The translations under genes and the position numbers were made by a program. The notes under the pieces are model-generated. The model searched no databases. It had not been told where the DNA came from and saw only the letters and a program-made list of their open reading frames with translations. A stretch of DNA of 64,000 nt from Xenoacremonium recifei (taxonomy: Eukaryota > Ascomycota > Sordariomycetes > Hypocreales > Nectriaceae), in the NCBI GenBank assembly GCA_012184525.1, contig WOFQ01000005.1, positions 310,001-374,000 of the forward strand, written 5' to 3'. Positions 32,507-44,834 of this stretch are shown here, piece by piece. Positions within the stretch are counted from its first letter, which is position 1. Every line of letters begins with the position of its first letter.

Positions 32507-33671
32507 ACGCTTTCCCATTTGCCGTCCTAATTGCCTCCCACATCGAAAAATACCCTTGACGAAAATGGAATTAACGCGGGACTGATCATGAAGCCAAGAA
32601 TGATAGCATACCTTTGAAATGGTAGAATCTAGCATTTTATGAGGCAGGTTGTTCATGCTCTGTTGCAAGACAACTGAATTTAAAGTAAGTCATCTTCTCT
32701 GCACGACGCACTATACCTATATCCGTGCCTCTGGATGACTAATAATCACCTTAACCTAGCAAGAACCAGAAAAGACATGATCGACCTTTCCTTTTAAGGT
32801 AGACAAGAACTACAGGGAGTTTGTTGCAAAAACCCGGGGTCAGATCAGACATTACTGCTCAGCGCACCCGAGTTATGAAGCCAATATTAGTCTGTTAAGA
32901 AGCCGGGAGGATCAAGCAAGTATAGCTGTAGTTATAGAAGACTTAACATGTTATTTGAATAAATGTGAATGTGTTTTGAATCCTCTGTATATTATGCAGG
33001 ACTTCATGGAGAACCCATTAGCAAGAGCCGACTAATAAACAAGCCTTTCTAATTAGCTGGAATCTTGATTAGAATAGGTTAACTTTAAAGAAGATCTCTA
33101 AGGATAAGGTTTTGTAAACTTAGGGGAAAAAAGGATTTTCCAATACATTATAGCCAATATCTTATTTTCGGAAGAATCCTTTATAATGTATATAATGTGC
33201 TGGGGCCCGGGGAGGCACGCATACACACACAACCACAAAGGGCACCCGCATGTCCTAACAGGAATAAGTAAATAAATCCTAAATGCTTCGGCTCCTGCAG
33301 CTCGTCAGATAAATGCTAAAGACTCAAATAGGAGTCATGATCCGGTTTGATCAAATGATCGATATAATCTAATGCCCAACGGGACTTGCCGTATGTGTAA
33401 AAATTTGAATGGGAGAAGAGAAGTTGTTCCTTTCATAAGGGCCCCTCTCACAATGAGATAAGCCCTAATTATAATCTGAACCCTTATTAACTACCCAAAA
33501 TCCAAATCCCTAATCTGATCCTAACCGAACCCGCATTAACCCTAAGGACCCGAGAATGTAAAGAGGGTGGATTCTTACTCGATTAGAACCAAGTGATACT
33601 TTAGCATCTACTCAACATAGTAAACTAACCATGCAAAATTGCGTAGCTATGGACAATGCAGAGGAGCTTCT
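32507..33671. other. AT-rich spacer, possibly mutated repeat
   Basis: About 1.16 kb, clearly AT-richer than the genes around it, with no usable frame. It could be an old transposon remnant altered by repeat-induced mutation or plain spacer. Interlocked inverted repeats at 33130-33191 are described as a finding. Confidence 0.35.
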
Positions 33672-35018
33672 TCAAAGCCGGGCTTGCTTTGCAGTCTTCG
33701 CCCCCATATCACGAGCTTGTTGGAAGACAGATACAACATCGTGCTCATGTATCCAGCTCGGATCAGCCCGACTATTCATCCTGGCTCTCAATTCATCATC
33801 AGTCTCTCGCTTCCCCAATCTTTCTACCTTCTTTCTATTCCCCTCATGCACAACTTCGATTAGTCTATCAGTGTGAGCTTTTCTGGTCTTCTCATACAAC
33901 CGCAGCGCTGCCGTCAACTCCTCATCGGTCGGCAACCTGGTTGCGTCTACTGGGAAAGCATTTCTGATTGATGCAGCGAATGCCCATGCATCATCCAGAG
34001 CTAGGCTGCCGCCAGCTGCGAATGCTCCACCGTGTGCGTGGGCTGCATCTCCCGCGAGGGTTACTCTCCCATTTCCCAAGACCCAAGTGTCGAGCCCTGA
34101 AGCTGCAGCATTGGGATACACTCTAGTATATGGTGTAGCGTCAATAAAACTACGAGTCAGAGGGCTCCAATCCTTATAATACTCTTTTAGGACGCGTAGG
34201 TTACCCTCAGAGTTCCATTTCGCGTCTTTGTAGGGCGCATCGGGGGAGTTCGGGTCACTTTGGTATGATCCCACAACAGTGAACAGGTCTTTCCCGAGCT
34301 TAGAAACAAACAAGGTTCGATCGGGTCCCCAAAAGTGATATGCCTCTTCTGGAATCTCTGATACGTGAGCAAGATGCGAGATCGGGAAGACGGATCGAAA
34401 CGTAACCCATCCAGTCCAGGCAGTGCTCGAAGTTGGAACGAAGAACGTCCGTACGGAAGAATGAATACCGTCTGCTCCGAGGAGGAGGTCGGCTGTCGCT
34501 GTTGAGCCATCAAGGAAGTCGATGACCAGTTTCTTGATTTTATTGTCATATTCAACAGACTTGAATCCTTTTTGCAAATGAAGCCTTGAAGGTTCAATAT
34601 GTCGTAGTAAAGCTTGCTGAAGATGAGCCCGATAGAAGCGAGCCGTAAGATGACGATCCTCGACTTCACCATGATGGGAGTCAGTGGAGACCACCTCATT
34701 TGTCTTGTAATGACTATCCTTGATTGAGTGAAAATTCTCCTCATCGCAGCGACAGCTAGCTTACCGATATATCATTGGGTGCCTTGACTTATTACGGAAG
34801 GCAACCGACTCATCAAGTGCGTTGGTCACACCGAGTCTTTCAAGGGTTCTCATGCCATTTGGACCAAGTGCAATAGAAGCCCCAATCTCTCGCAACTCAG
34901 ATGCTTGTTCGTAAATCTGGACGTCAACGCTTGGGTGGTCCTTCAGAGCAATGGCTACGCCCAGACCGGCGATGCCAGCTCCGATAATGGCGATCTGGAG
35001 GCTGGAAGCTTGCGTCAT
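33672..35018 (-). CDS. FAD-dependent aromatic monooxygenase (salicylate-hydroxylase-like)
   Basis: Exons 35018-34765 and 34713-33672 on the minus strand give 431 residues. The Rossmann FAD site IAIIGAGIAGLGVAIAL starts at residue 9, the DG motif is in LLLGADGIHSSVR, and the GD motif is in VTLAGDAAHAHGG. This is the fold of class A flavoprotein hydroxylases, which use FAD, NAD(P)H and oxygen to hydroxylate phenolic acids such as salicylate. No signal peptide; cytosolic. The intron acceptor used is GATAG at 34714-34718, which restores YRHYKTNEVVS. It is divergent from a Dal5-type permease gene, with 429 bases between the starts, suggesting uptake and oxidation of one substrate. Confidence 0.86.
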
Positions 35019-35447
35019 GGCGGAATCTTGTACGTATCTATCATGTCAACGCTCATAAACAGGGGTCTCAGCATAGACTCACGGCATTATATGCTCATGG
35101 GATGTCACTGCTTTTAAACCCGTAAGGTAGGGTCCTACCTATCAGCATGATCCTTCATTGTGCAAGATGTAACCCAAATGACGGGCGACGATGTTTACCA
35201 ATCATCAAGACCTTTCAATCGCAAATAAATCGGAGATACGCCGACAATTTCTACCTAACCAGGATGCGAGTGCGATAATCATCAAGATACGCTGATACAT
35301 CGGCCGTGGGGTGCAACCTTTCCCCCGCGCTCGTCATTGTAGCGCAAAATGGCCAATGGAAGACGTCAGCTAAGCAAGTATGCCGACATACCACAACGAA
35401 GATATTTAACAGAAATAGCTACGAGATATTAGTTTCAGACGAATAGA
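35019..35447. other. Divergent promoter of monooxygenase and permease
   Basis: 429 bases between opposite starts. No coding segment and no certain operator seen. Confidence 0.4.
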
Positions 35448-37211
35448 ATGGCTTTCATAGCCCGACGATTGACTTTTGTAACCGAGATGGCCGATTCTTC
35501 GAAGTCTATTCAGGGGACAACCTCCATCGAGGTTGGGGTGGAAACGCCAAAGCTCCCTGATAAATATGCCGACGAGAGTTACAAGCTATTTTCCCAAGTC
35601 AAAGTAGACCCTCCAACTCCAGAGGAGGCACGGAGAATTCGTAACAAATGCATCCGGTGGATTCTCCCTTTCCTCTGTGTCGGGTATCATTTGATGTATG
35701 TTGACAAGCAAACCGTACGTTCTCCTCCTCCTATCTCATATCATTCTCATTGATCATGATTCTACTTTCATGTACTTACATAGCGTAGCTCGGAAGCTCT
35801 GCTATCCTTGGTATCTTGGACGACGCACATCTAAATGCCACTCAATACAACTGGCTGTCTTCAATATTTTACTTGGGCTACCTTTTGGCAGAATGGCCGC
35901 AAAACTTAGCCATCCAGAGATTCCCCGTTGCCCGATGGCTGGCAATCAATCTCATTGCCTGGTACTTTTTCACGAGTCGCTACCTCAGTTCTAATCACTA
36001 ACCTTTTTAGGGGTGGCATTTTATTGCTCCATATACCATGCAATAACTTTGCGTCCCTGTTTGTCGTTCGATTTCTACTCGGCTTAGCAGAAGCATGCAT
36101 CGTACCGTCTTTTCTTGTCATTCTTTCAATGTTCTTCACTTATGATGAACAAGCCGTGTTGATGCCGATAATGTGGGCTATTGGAAACTCGAGTCCCATC
36201 ACCTCAGGCTTGCTTTCTTATGGCGTGCTGTTCATTAACACAGGGAGTTTCGCGCCCTGGAAGTGGTTTATGGGTAAGTCCCTTGAACTTTCGCATATAC
36301 AAGGCTGACACTCTTTTGTAGTCATCACTGGCACACTGACTGTCATTTATGGAGTTTTGGTGTGGATTTTCTTCCCGGGAAGCCCACTTACAGCTCGCTA
36401 TCTGACACTTGAAGAACGGGCCCAGGCTGTACTTCGAACCGCATCCAATCACTCCGGTATCGAACAAAAGCGATTCAAGAAATACCAATTTGCTGAAGCT
36501 ATTAAAGACCCAAAGACCTGGCTCTTCTTCCTTCATGCGTGGTCGCAGGAAATGGCCAACGGCTTGACGAATCAGTATTCTCTCATCATTAAGTCTTTTG
36601 GCTTCACGACTCTACAAACCACGCTTCTTGGATGTATCAATGGTGTCACTGCCTTGGTGTCTCTTGGTGCAGCCGCATGGTTCCTGGCCAAAACACGAAA
36701 CAGCCGGGCCTGGATCTCTGTCGCGGCGTACATACCTCCCATCGTCTCTTGCATTATGCTTCTGACTCTTCCTTGGGGTAATCGGTGGGGTCTACTTACA
36801 GCTATCTGGATTCGCTCTACAGCCGGGATACCATATGCCGTTGTCATGATCTGGGCGTCAAATTGCTCTGCTGGCCATACAAAGAAGACAGCCGTAATTG
36901 CGTTATATCATGTCGGCTACGGTCTGGGCAATATTCTATCACCACAACTGTTCCAACCCCAGTATAAGCCTCGATACCTTGTCACCTGGGGTGTCATTTT
37001 AGGCGTGGCATGTATTCTCCCCAGCATCATCATTCTCTTCTTGAGGTGGTATCTAGCCAAGGAGAATAAGAGACGGGACGATCTGGACCGCCAAGGTCTC
37101 GTTAGAGAGCTCGGTGTTATTGAGCATGTGGACGAAACCGGAGAAACAACAGAGGATGTGGTTGATGCAAGGCAACTAGATCTTACTGATCGAGAAAATC
37201 TGGCTTTGTGA
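35448..37211 (+). CDS. MFS transporter, Dal5/anion:cation symporter family
   Basis: Exons 35448-35714, 35789-35961, 36011-36273 and 36322-37211 give 530 residues. The first helix region WILPFLCVGYHLMYVDKQT, then LGSSAILGILDDAHLNATQY and WLSSIFYLGYLLAEWPQNLA, are diagnostic of the fungal allantoate/nicotinate/vitamin permease group. It has 12 predicted helices and a charged cytosolic tail. It is expected in the plasma membrane, importing a small organic anion. Another in-frame ATG at 35487 would remove 13 residues; both leave the membrane part intact. Its divergent neighbour is an aromatic monooxygenase, so a phenolic or pyridine acid is a reasonable guess for the substrate. Confidence 0.86.
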
Positions 37212-37598
37212 GTTCCGTTCTTTAAGCACCCAATCAATATTTGCTGACATGAAGAAAAGCCGATATGTCCTATGAGGTACAGGGGCGTTGTATCTTATGA
37301 GTGAGGATAGAATAGCCAAACCAGGCATGAGAGTTTTGATATGTCGCCCTACATCAAATCAAGACTCCAGATCACGAGGTTCGCGTGGTGTCAGGGGGGT
37401 TTGCCCTTGCATCTCTACAAGTCCAGTAAAGAGGTCCCTGTTTTATAATGTCTCGGGCGCTCGGCTTGGAATCTAATGGTCTTTGAGTAATAGGGCGTGA
37501 CTAACAATTCCACCCTCTGACTAAACAGCGTTTGAAGCAAAATAGACTAACTTTGAAAAAGGATGCTTGATAGTCAAGCTCAAGCTGTATCTCAGTGA
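37212..37598. other. 3' spacer between converging genes
   Basis: 387 bases between the stops of the permease and the HET gene. Nothing recognised. Confidence 0.35.
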
Positions 37599-39804
37599 TT
37601 ACCTCAAGACAATTGTGGCCTTTTTGGGACCAAGGTCCATGAAGTCTTTTCCCTCCACGGCCAGCCTACTCAAAGTTATCGCCGTTTGCCTCTCCTCCAC
37701 CTTTTGAACCTCTTGTCCACGCAAAACTACCAAAAACACTTGTTGATTCTCCAGCCCGTTTCTCAGTACCTCTTTCTTTACTCGTGCCGCAACTAGGCAC
37801 CGATACTTTCCCGTTGGTAGAGTCATATTGTGTTTGAAGTTCCTTTCAGTGACACATCCAAGGGCCGTGTCAGTTCCCGGAACAACAACTTCACTGAAAG
37901 GCTCAGTCCGGATATCCAGCGTAATAATCCAGCCCTCCAGGGTCAGTTCTTTACCACTGATCCCGATCATTCGAGGGACAAGGTCACTCTTGCTGGTTGC
38001 AGTGTCGATGAGACCGGGGGGGTATTGAACAGTGCCAGCCCAACCAGCCCAACTCCAGCTTGGAAAGTCAGATCGCCGCCTTGGTTTCACTGTGTGATCA
38101 TGGATCCAAGCAAGTGACTGGGGGAATGTCTTCATTGGCATGCCCCATTCAAATCCCTCTGGATATACCGCCAGACCGAAGCGCATTAGGCCACCTTGGA
38201 AAGCGTTGAGAGAGTCTTCATCGTTCGTTAGAAACCGAGATGTGTAGGTTGTCAAGACTGACTCAAATAACGATGGAGTCCTTTCGAGAAAGTCCGTGTT
38301 GGATTTCTGAATGAGCCATAGTCAGTAGCAGTCCTGATACTATCGAAGTCTTTAACAAACCTCAACAAACCCGGCCTTCATCTTTCCACCCGAAATCCTT
38401 GTCCATGTGAGATCAGTGACCGGATCGCAAGCTTCAGAGTGATAGCTCGCACCCAAAGTCTCGTTGCACTGTAGTTGGTACTGAGTCTCTGTGATAAATA
38501 GCTTTCGTGTGGAAAGTGCGTCCTCTTGCCATGTCCAAGCCCGAGTTTGCCAAGTCGAGGACTGTATCTCCGACATGATCTGTGGTGGAACAGTGATAAT
38601 GGCATGTCCCCCAATCACCTCTTCCGTGGAACGAACCCGAGGTCGAGACACGCCCGGAATTCCATAGTCTGATCTTGGACCAGCGACAGCGAAGACGGTT
38701 ATCGTCGCACAGTAATAAATGAGATGCATCAACTGGAGTTGTTCCGCTTTGGCAGCCGCCTGTTCCGGCGTTGGGTTCGGGCTTTGATCAATGCAGAGAG
38801 CATCAACCTAGAGAAGCAGTTTAGTCAAGCAAGCATAAACAGAGGGCAGTCCTTACCCATAAGTACCTCTTTCCTAATCTCTTTGTGATTGTAATGGCGT
38901 CTTCAATTGTCTGGGGAAGTGTGCCGTTTTCAAGACCATCAGGTGCTGGATGAATGCCGCCCCAGACATAGCTCAGCGCCAAGTATTCACACTGATCGGG
39001 ACAGGGAACAACTCGTCTGGTTATGACATCTACCATACTGGTAGCGAGCAGTCCTTTGTCAAACTTGGCTTGGCAGTCTTGGGGGTGGTGTGTCTGACAA
39101 TGCTCAAGACCCTTTTGGATATACTCGAAGTCAATCATCTCGTCAATTGGCCTTGCCGTGTACGCAATCCCGTTCTGACTTAGTCGCAAGGCAATCGCTT
39201 CTCCCGTCATGGTCCCTGTTCTCGTTTGGCCATCCGCATTGAAGAAGCTGCGTCCAGAAATGCCTTCAACCCTAGGATACGATAGGCCAAACCAGATAGC
39301 AAACCTTTTCTTTTCATCCTCTGGTACTGCTTCCCAATGGTCTTGTCGGATATACCATCGATATGGTGTGAGACTAAGAACAGCGGTGTCAGGGTCAGGT
39401 GCTGGCCGTGGAATAAGTCGGTAGATCAGCCGGCATAGAGGGCACGAGGGTGTGATGACGAAGGAAGAAAGCAGGCCCAGGTGCAGCCGATAGCGATCCT
39501 GCGCGTCAACCTGTTCGGCATAATCCGCGTTCGCCAGCTTGCCCCGTTGCATTTCATCGAGCGGGGATGCTTCTTTGAAAGCTCGAAGAATGTCAAAGTC
39601 GGCACATCGTTTGCAAAGAGCACTCGGAGACTGCTGGAGTCGCTTCAGTAGAAGATCTTCCTGCTTTGTCCAAGGCGTAGTCGTTCCAAGAGAGCCTTCG
39701 GTGGTTGTGTGCGCGGTTTGCTGGTTCTGAAGCCACTGACATGGCCCATCCCTCGGTTCCAAGCAGCGACAGAAAACGCAAAGTCGCAAGTCTGAAGTAG
39801 CCAT
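37599..39804 (-). CDS. HET-domain protein
   Basis: Exons on the minus strand: 39804-38857, 38807-38361, 38306-37599. The protein has 700 residues. The HET domain starts at about residue 274 with YLALSYVWGG, continues with LPQTIEDAITITKRLGKRYL, and reaches VDALCIDQ at residues 317-324 across the first intron. An LIYYCATITVFAVAGPRSDYG block follows, and WQTRAWTWQEDALSTR matches the usual RaWtlQE segment. The N-terminal 120 residues carry several Cys (CVFCRC, CKRC, CPLC) that may bind zinc. Role as for other HET proteins: cytosolic, linked to incompatibility or stress death. Second HET gene in the window, unrelated in detail to the one at 2.2 kb. Confidence 0.88.
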
Positions 39805-40641
39805 TATATCGGGTTGTCACAAGGTTCTCAGCATTTGTGAGAAGGGAAAGGCAAAGTAAGTTAGAAAGAACTCAAGTTTGGTCCAAGACCAATGCTGACC
39901 GCACAGCCACGGGTAAGCGCGCGCTTACTTTGGAGACCAAAGGCGGTTGCAAAAATAACTGCCGGGAATAATTGGCCATCTTCCTGCAAATTGGAGACCA
40001 AAACGTCAACTGCAAGGAGACAAATTTCCGCCCCCAATCTATCGTAAAGATTCATTGCTTTGCTCTCTTCAGCTTTTTGTCGGGAAAATGAAAGGCTCTA
40101 GAATAGAAACTCGAAGTGGTCAGCTTATGTAGATTGCAACCACTCCGTAAACCAATACCAAAAGAAGGAACCAGGTTAGACCAAGGGAGAGAGATCAAGA
40201 AAAGAGGTTGAGTTCTACTCTAAGGGTAGAGCTCAGGCTAGTAAAGGGATCGTCCTATGGAGGATTTATAACAGAAATGTGTTATTTTGTATATGGTAGC
40301 TTTTGAACCACTGGCGTCCTATGGACTGAGCTTAGTTTCCAGTGCGGATGGCAGAGCTCTTGTATTAAAGGGAGGTTGTGATGATTCTGAGAATTCTCAA
40401 GGCCCGAAACCAGATCAAATGAATATGGCCAAGTGTTGGTGTGAATGTTGCGCTGCCAATTTCTTCAAGGGATTGCAAGAGAGCTGACTAGTACAATACT
40501 ATTTTTGTTCCTCATGGTACACGCCTAGCCAAGTCTTTACCTATTTATCTGCCACAACTAATTCATCCGCATAACCATGATCACCCATGGATTTCATGTT
40601 GACAAGAACAATAAAAACAACAGGTCATCTCAAGTCTTCCC
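39805..40641. other. Intergenic region
   Basis: About 840 bases containing the HET promoter at the left. No supported gene. Confidence 0.35.
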
Positions 40642-42236
40642 TCAAAAAAGGGTCTTAATCTGGTTCAGCTCATCAGCCTCCTCCCACGCAAATTTGAATG
40701 GACGATGCGGGCCCTGAGGATTCAGAACTCCAACATTCTTATGCGGATTCGCCGCATATCCAGAAATGTTAGAGCGTCTTCGGTGACAACTCTCACAATC
40801 CAGAAGCCCCGCATGATTCTCTTCGTAGCAAAACGAGCAGGTCCAATCCGTCAGCTGAACTCGGGATTCAACGTCGATTACGGGCATTCGCGGTAATGAG
40901 TCTTCCACCTGCCCTTCGATCTGAGCTACAGACCGCACACGGTCAAAGTCTCCGGCTATCGTCGCTGGTTCTTCGTAGATTGCGTAAAAAGGGAGGCCGA
41001 TTTCGGCATAGGTCTTCGCGGATATAGGGCTTGGAGGCGGGTTGTGGCCCGTGATAGCCCTGAAGCCAGCACTGTTGAGGACTTGGACATTGAAAGTAAC
41101 AGTGCAAGACTTTCTATACTTCTCAGGTTCGATTTGGAATATCGATTGTTGAATTAGACCTCCGGCTGCGATGCTCATCTCATGTGGAGGCGTTGAGCTG
41201 CGTGGAGGCGCTGGGCCGCCTCCGATCTGCTCCGGACGGAAATGAACTTCGCTCCCCTGGAACCAGCACTCTGTTAGTCCCTCGCCCCGTCTAATGAAAG
41301 CTCTTGCTCACTTCTTTGATCCCAGATTCCTTCACGAGATCTGCATCTATTTTTGTCAATTATGAGACAGGAGAAGAAATATCAGGAGGTAAACAATGGA
41401 ACACATACTGCGCCACCAATCTCCGTCAACATCGACCCCGCGCCTTATCGAGGCCAGGGGGATTTTCATCTCGTCACATAATTGTGCTGCGAGATCCAAA
41501 ATGGTGGTAGACTCGTTTATTTGCACCGAAGTTTTGATGGGTTCATCTGTGTTTGGGCCGCTCAATGTAATAGCGATCTCATCCGAGAATGGTTCTAGCG
41601 GGGCGTCGAGTCGAGTAACCTCGAATTGAATACCTCCAGTAGTCTCTTGACCAGTCACCTGAGCCTCGACAGAGTATCCCTTACCCATTGGCATGGCTAT
41701 GAACTGTCTCACCTTGCCGGGCTGAACGGCTATGCCGTCGAGCCAGTCCTGATATGGCACAATGATGTAGTCTTGGATTGATTCACCCTGGAGGAGTGTC
41801 TTGCGACGGCAGAGGTTGGTCGCCCCTGTTGGAATAGCTGGTTCTCCAGAAATGGCATTGACATTTCCAACGTAAATCTTTATGGCATAGGTCTTCCTTG
41901 AGTCGCAGTTGATCCACAACGCCTCTTTCTCTATTCAAGTCAACACGTCAGCAGCTGCTGAAACTTGGCACGCAAAGTGGGAAGCTCTGTTTGAATGGAC
42001 TTACGGTACATAGGGAAGAAGAGGCCGCCCTTCTGTGCCATACTCACAGGCATCTTCTCCACGTAGTCATCTGTTCTGTATAGCGGAAAAGATCCTAGCG
42101 AGGGAGGGAGGTTATGGGTGGCCTCAGTATCGGGCACGCGAACAGTTCGTTGGAATCCGATGGTGAGGTCGTCAATCTTGATGGAGTACCTGGTCAGATT
42201 GACGTCTGGGCTCCATTCCCTGAGTGCCTCGGACAT
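40642..42236 (-). CDS. Ubiquitin-like region plus RanBP2 zinc-finger protein
   Basis: Exons on the minus strand: 42236-42005, 41930-41409, 41346-41312, 41256-40642. The protein has 467 residues. The N-terminal half belongs to a widespread fungal family of unknown function (MYQKEALWINCDSRKTYAIK, then SIQDYIIVPYQDWLDGIAVQ and VTGQETTGGIQFEVT). A segment near residues 190-245 (EIAITLSGPN...TTILDLAAQLCDEM...) has the hydrophobic spacing of a ubiquitin-like fold. At residues 401-420 there is a RanBP2-type finger, W-x-C-x2-C-x10-C-x2-C. Such fingers commonly bind ubiquitin or single-stranded RNA. Exon 3 is only 35 bases. There is no signal peptide or helix, so it is probably cytosolic. The ubiquitin-like assignment is inference from pattern. 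Confidence 0.72.
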
Positions 42237-42878
42237 CTTGTTATTCCTCGCAACAGGGTGGCGTCTCTCGATGCTGAACGATGGTGTTGAGAGGATGTTT
42301 AGAATGAGATTGTGCTCTCGCCACGAGAAAATAAATTGAGCGGCTCGGTACCCGTGAATGCCTCAAGTCGGTACGTACCAAAAACAACAATGATCCGTGT
42401 AATGAAGTGACGGGGAAATCGATTCACAGTGGCAAGGCTTCCCTTATCAACTTCAACTTCGCAATGTGAAAGCCTCGGGAAACTGCAGAGATGAAGCCTG
42501 CCCAAAGGAATGTTCGTTAGGCTTCATCAGCACACAAATCATGGCCCTTGTAGCTGAATAGAATTGTCTTTGTGCCCTATGGGAGTCTTTTTGGGTAAAA
42601 GCAATGAGTTGTGACAAAGAAATTCGCGAAGCCATGATTCGTAGCTGCTGAATAGAGACTACAAATGTTGGGGGTTCGGCCGACAGTTACTTATGGATCA
42701 CAATAGAAGGGTTAGAAATTCCGGCGGGACAAGGCCGAAGATAATTCCCAGCCTAGCTTCTCAAAGAATGGGTATCTGAAGTTTGTTGTATTGTAAAGTA
42801 ACATCATAGGAATTTTCCGTATCCCAACCGTCAACGCCGTGCCATGCAAGGAAATTGTCGTAATCCTCGACCTCGAGC
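42237..42878. other. Intergenic region
   Basis: 640 bases upstream of the ubiquitin-like gene and downstream of BUD23. A 60-codon minus-strand frame (42635-42453) is open but shows no family resemblance. Confidence 0.35.
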
Positions 42879-43770
42879 CTAAAAAGCCACTCTTCGTTTT
42901 CGTCCCGTATACTTGGACGTCGCCTTGACAACCTTCCCCTTCCGCTCCATCTGTTCCTTCTTCTTGATGATCCAAGCCTTGCTCCCCTTCTTCATTGCCG
43001 TGTTGTTGTTCTTGATGGCCCTTCTCGCATCCATGACATCAACGCCGTCCATGCCGTCCACCACCCCGGTGATATCACCCCCATTCTTGTCAATTGAGCC
43101 ACCGCCAACTGTTAGAACAAGATACAGCTTCACGTTCTTTGTCCCTGGGTCGTCCTCCAGCAGACCAGCGCCAAAGCCGGCCTTGACCGCCGCTTGCGTG
43201 ATCATGTGTCTTTGCTGGTCGTTCTTGGGGTAGAATTGGCAAACAGCTCGTCCACCTCGCTTGAGAGATGCATACAGCCCGTTGAAGAAGCGAGTGAGTC
43301 GTCCAGCTGGTGATGTGTCGCTCGTCTCTGCACTGCACAGCCATTGGATCGCAGAGATACTGATCGCGGCGTCGAAGGTGCCTGCTCGAAACGGGACTCC
43401 CTGACCGATGTCGGCCAGCATTAGATCACCTTCAACGTCCCTCTGCAATGCAATATCCAGCATCGACGGCGAAACGTCCATTCCGATCCATGTATGGGGT
43501 CCTCCCTCTTCGGGGTCCAGCGAAGACAAGATTTCTCCCGAGAGGCCGCTGCCACAGCCCACGTCCAGAATGAAAGAGGGGCCCTTCAGGTCTAGCAACT
43601 CAAGGGCTCTCCTCGTCATCGACGCCTGAATATTTTGTATTCGGGAGCTCGTCGTGTATTTTCGTGCTTCGGTATCGTCATAATGGACGTCGGCCGCGCT
43701 GCTCGATTGTTAGAGGGGCAGAAATGGCGGGGTAGAGTTTGACGAACAGGGTATCCTCGGGGCGAGACAT
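42879..43770 (-). CDS. BUD23: 18S rRNA (guanine-N7)-methyltransferase Bud23
   Basis: Exons 43770-43748 (23 bases) and 43698-42879 on the minus strand give 280 residues. The start MSRPEDTL and the following YDDTEARKYTTSSRIQNIQA are the conserved Bud23 opening. The SAM-binding motif ILDVGCGSGLSG is at residues 51-62, followed by WIGMDVSPSMLDIAL, and the protein ends in a Lys/Arg-rich tail (KATSKYTGRKRR) typical of the family. Bud23, with Trm112, methylates one guanine of 18S rRNA during small-subunit maturation in the nucleus. The tiny first exon is certain because only it supplies the conserved N-terminus in frame, via a 49-base intron with a CTAACA branch. It is divergent from SVP26. Confidence 0.93.
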
Positions 43771-44134
43771 TGTGCCGACAGATTTTTTCCTGTTGAGCAG
43801 CCAAGGCCAAGGTTTGTCTCAGCTAAGAGAGTCTGAGGGCCTGGACAAACGTGGGAGCCTAGGTGCAATCGTCGAAGTGTCGGTCTTCGTCAAGTGGGAG
43901 TCGCAACTTTTTTTGTGAGTTGCCGTTATCGATAAGAGGCTCGGCCTTCAGCGGAAAGTTGGTGGAGCGGAAGAATGAATATCCGCCCCAAATTCCAACA
44001 CGAGTAACGCGATTGGTAGCGGGTCTCCTTGGGACGTGTCCTTTGCGAAATAAGACTTCTCTGCTCCGTCTTATTTTTCTCTCGAGCTTCATTCCGCCAT
44101 GTAATCTTTGGTCTTGAACCTTAAGCGCACAATC
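43771..44134. other. Divergent BUD23/SVP26 promoter
   Basis: 364 bases between opposite starts of two housekeeping genes. No coding segment seen. Confidence 0.4.
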
Positions 44135-44834
44135 ATGTGGATTCTTCCTCTTGTTGGCTACTTCGGGGCCTTTGTTGGCTTTTGCTTCCTTACGCTGGCC
44201 ATCGCGTCTGGACTCTACTACCTGTCCGAGCTGGTCGAGGAGCACAGCGTCTTCGCGAAGCGGTTCTTGACGCGTCTGATCTACACGATCATCGGGATAC
44301 AAGCTGCGCTATGGCTGATTGATGGTCTTCCTTTCTGGAAGACCGTGATGGGGATTCTCTCACACGTGGTCTACCTCGGAAACATGCGGCGCTTCCCTTT
44401 CGTGAAGCTTTCCGATCCTCTATTCCTATTGTCTTGTGGTATGTTGTCACTCTACTCTTTGCGAGGTCATCTCTGGTCTGATGTCGGTCTCAGCTCTTGT
44501 CCTACTCAACCATTATGTTTGGTTCCGTCACTTTTCCGATGCCCAAAGCCGAGCCTACCAGCGATCCTCATACTACGATAAGGTCGACGTCCCGAGCTTT
44601 ACGATGATAGCTTCGTACTTTGGGCTTTGCGTGTGGCTTGTCCCTTTTGCGTTGTTCGTGAGCCTTTCGGCAGGCGACAATGTGCTTCCGACTATGGGCT
44701 CTGAGCCCGCCCACGGTCTCGATGGAAAGACTAAGCCTCAGGGAATGATCAAGGCGGTCGTCGACAACATTCGTGATGCGATCGGTCAGGTCACCGGATC
44801 GTCATCGAGAAGCCAGGGGTTGGGTAGACCTTGA
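44135..44834 (+). CDS. SVP26: Svp26/TEX261-family ER-Golgi cargo receptor
   Basis: Exons 44135-44438 and 44494-44834 give 214 residues, close to the usual size of this family. The chain is mostly four to five membrane helices (MWILPLVGYFGAFVGFCFLT, then AIASGLYYLSELVEEHSVFA and the FLLSCALVLLNHYVWFRHFS segment rebuilt across the intron). The YYLSELVEE and NHYVWFRHF blocks are hallmark sequences. Svp26 sits in early Golgi and ER membranes and helps package type II membrane enzymes such as mannosyltransferases into COPII vesicles. The C-terminal 45 residues are hydrophilic and cytosolic. Start chosen because it begins directly at the conserved MWILPL. Confidence 0.9.

Noticed and set aside
33470..33550. 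Several CCCTAA-like words suggesting interstitial telomere repeat
   Set aside because: The words are irregularly spaced and mixed with CCAAATCC and CCTAATC; there is no tandem TTAGGG array.
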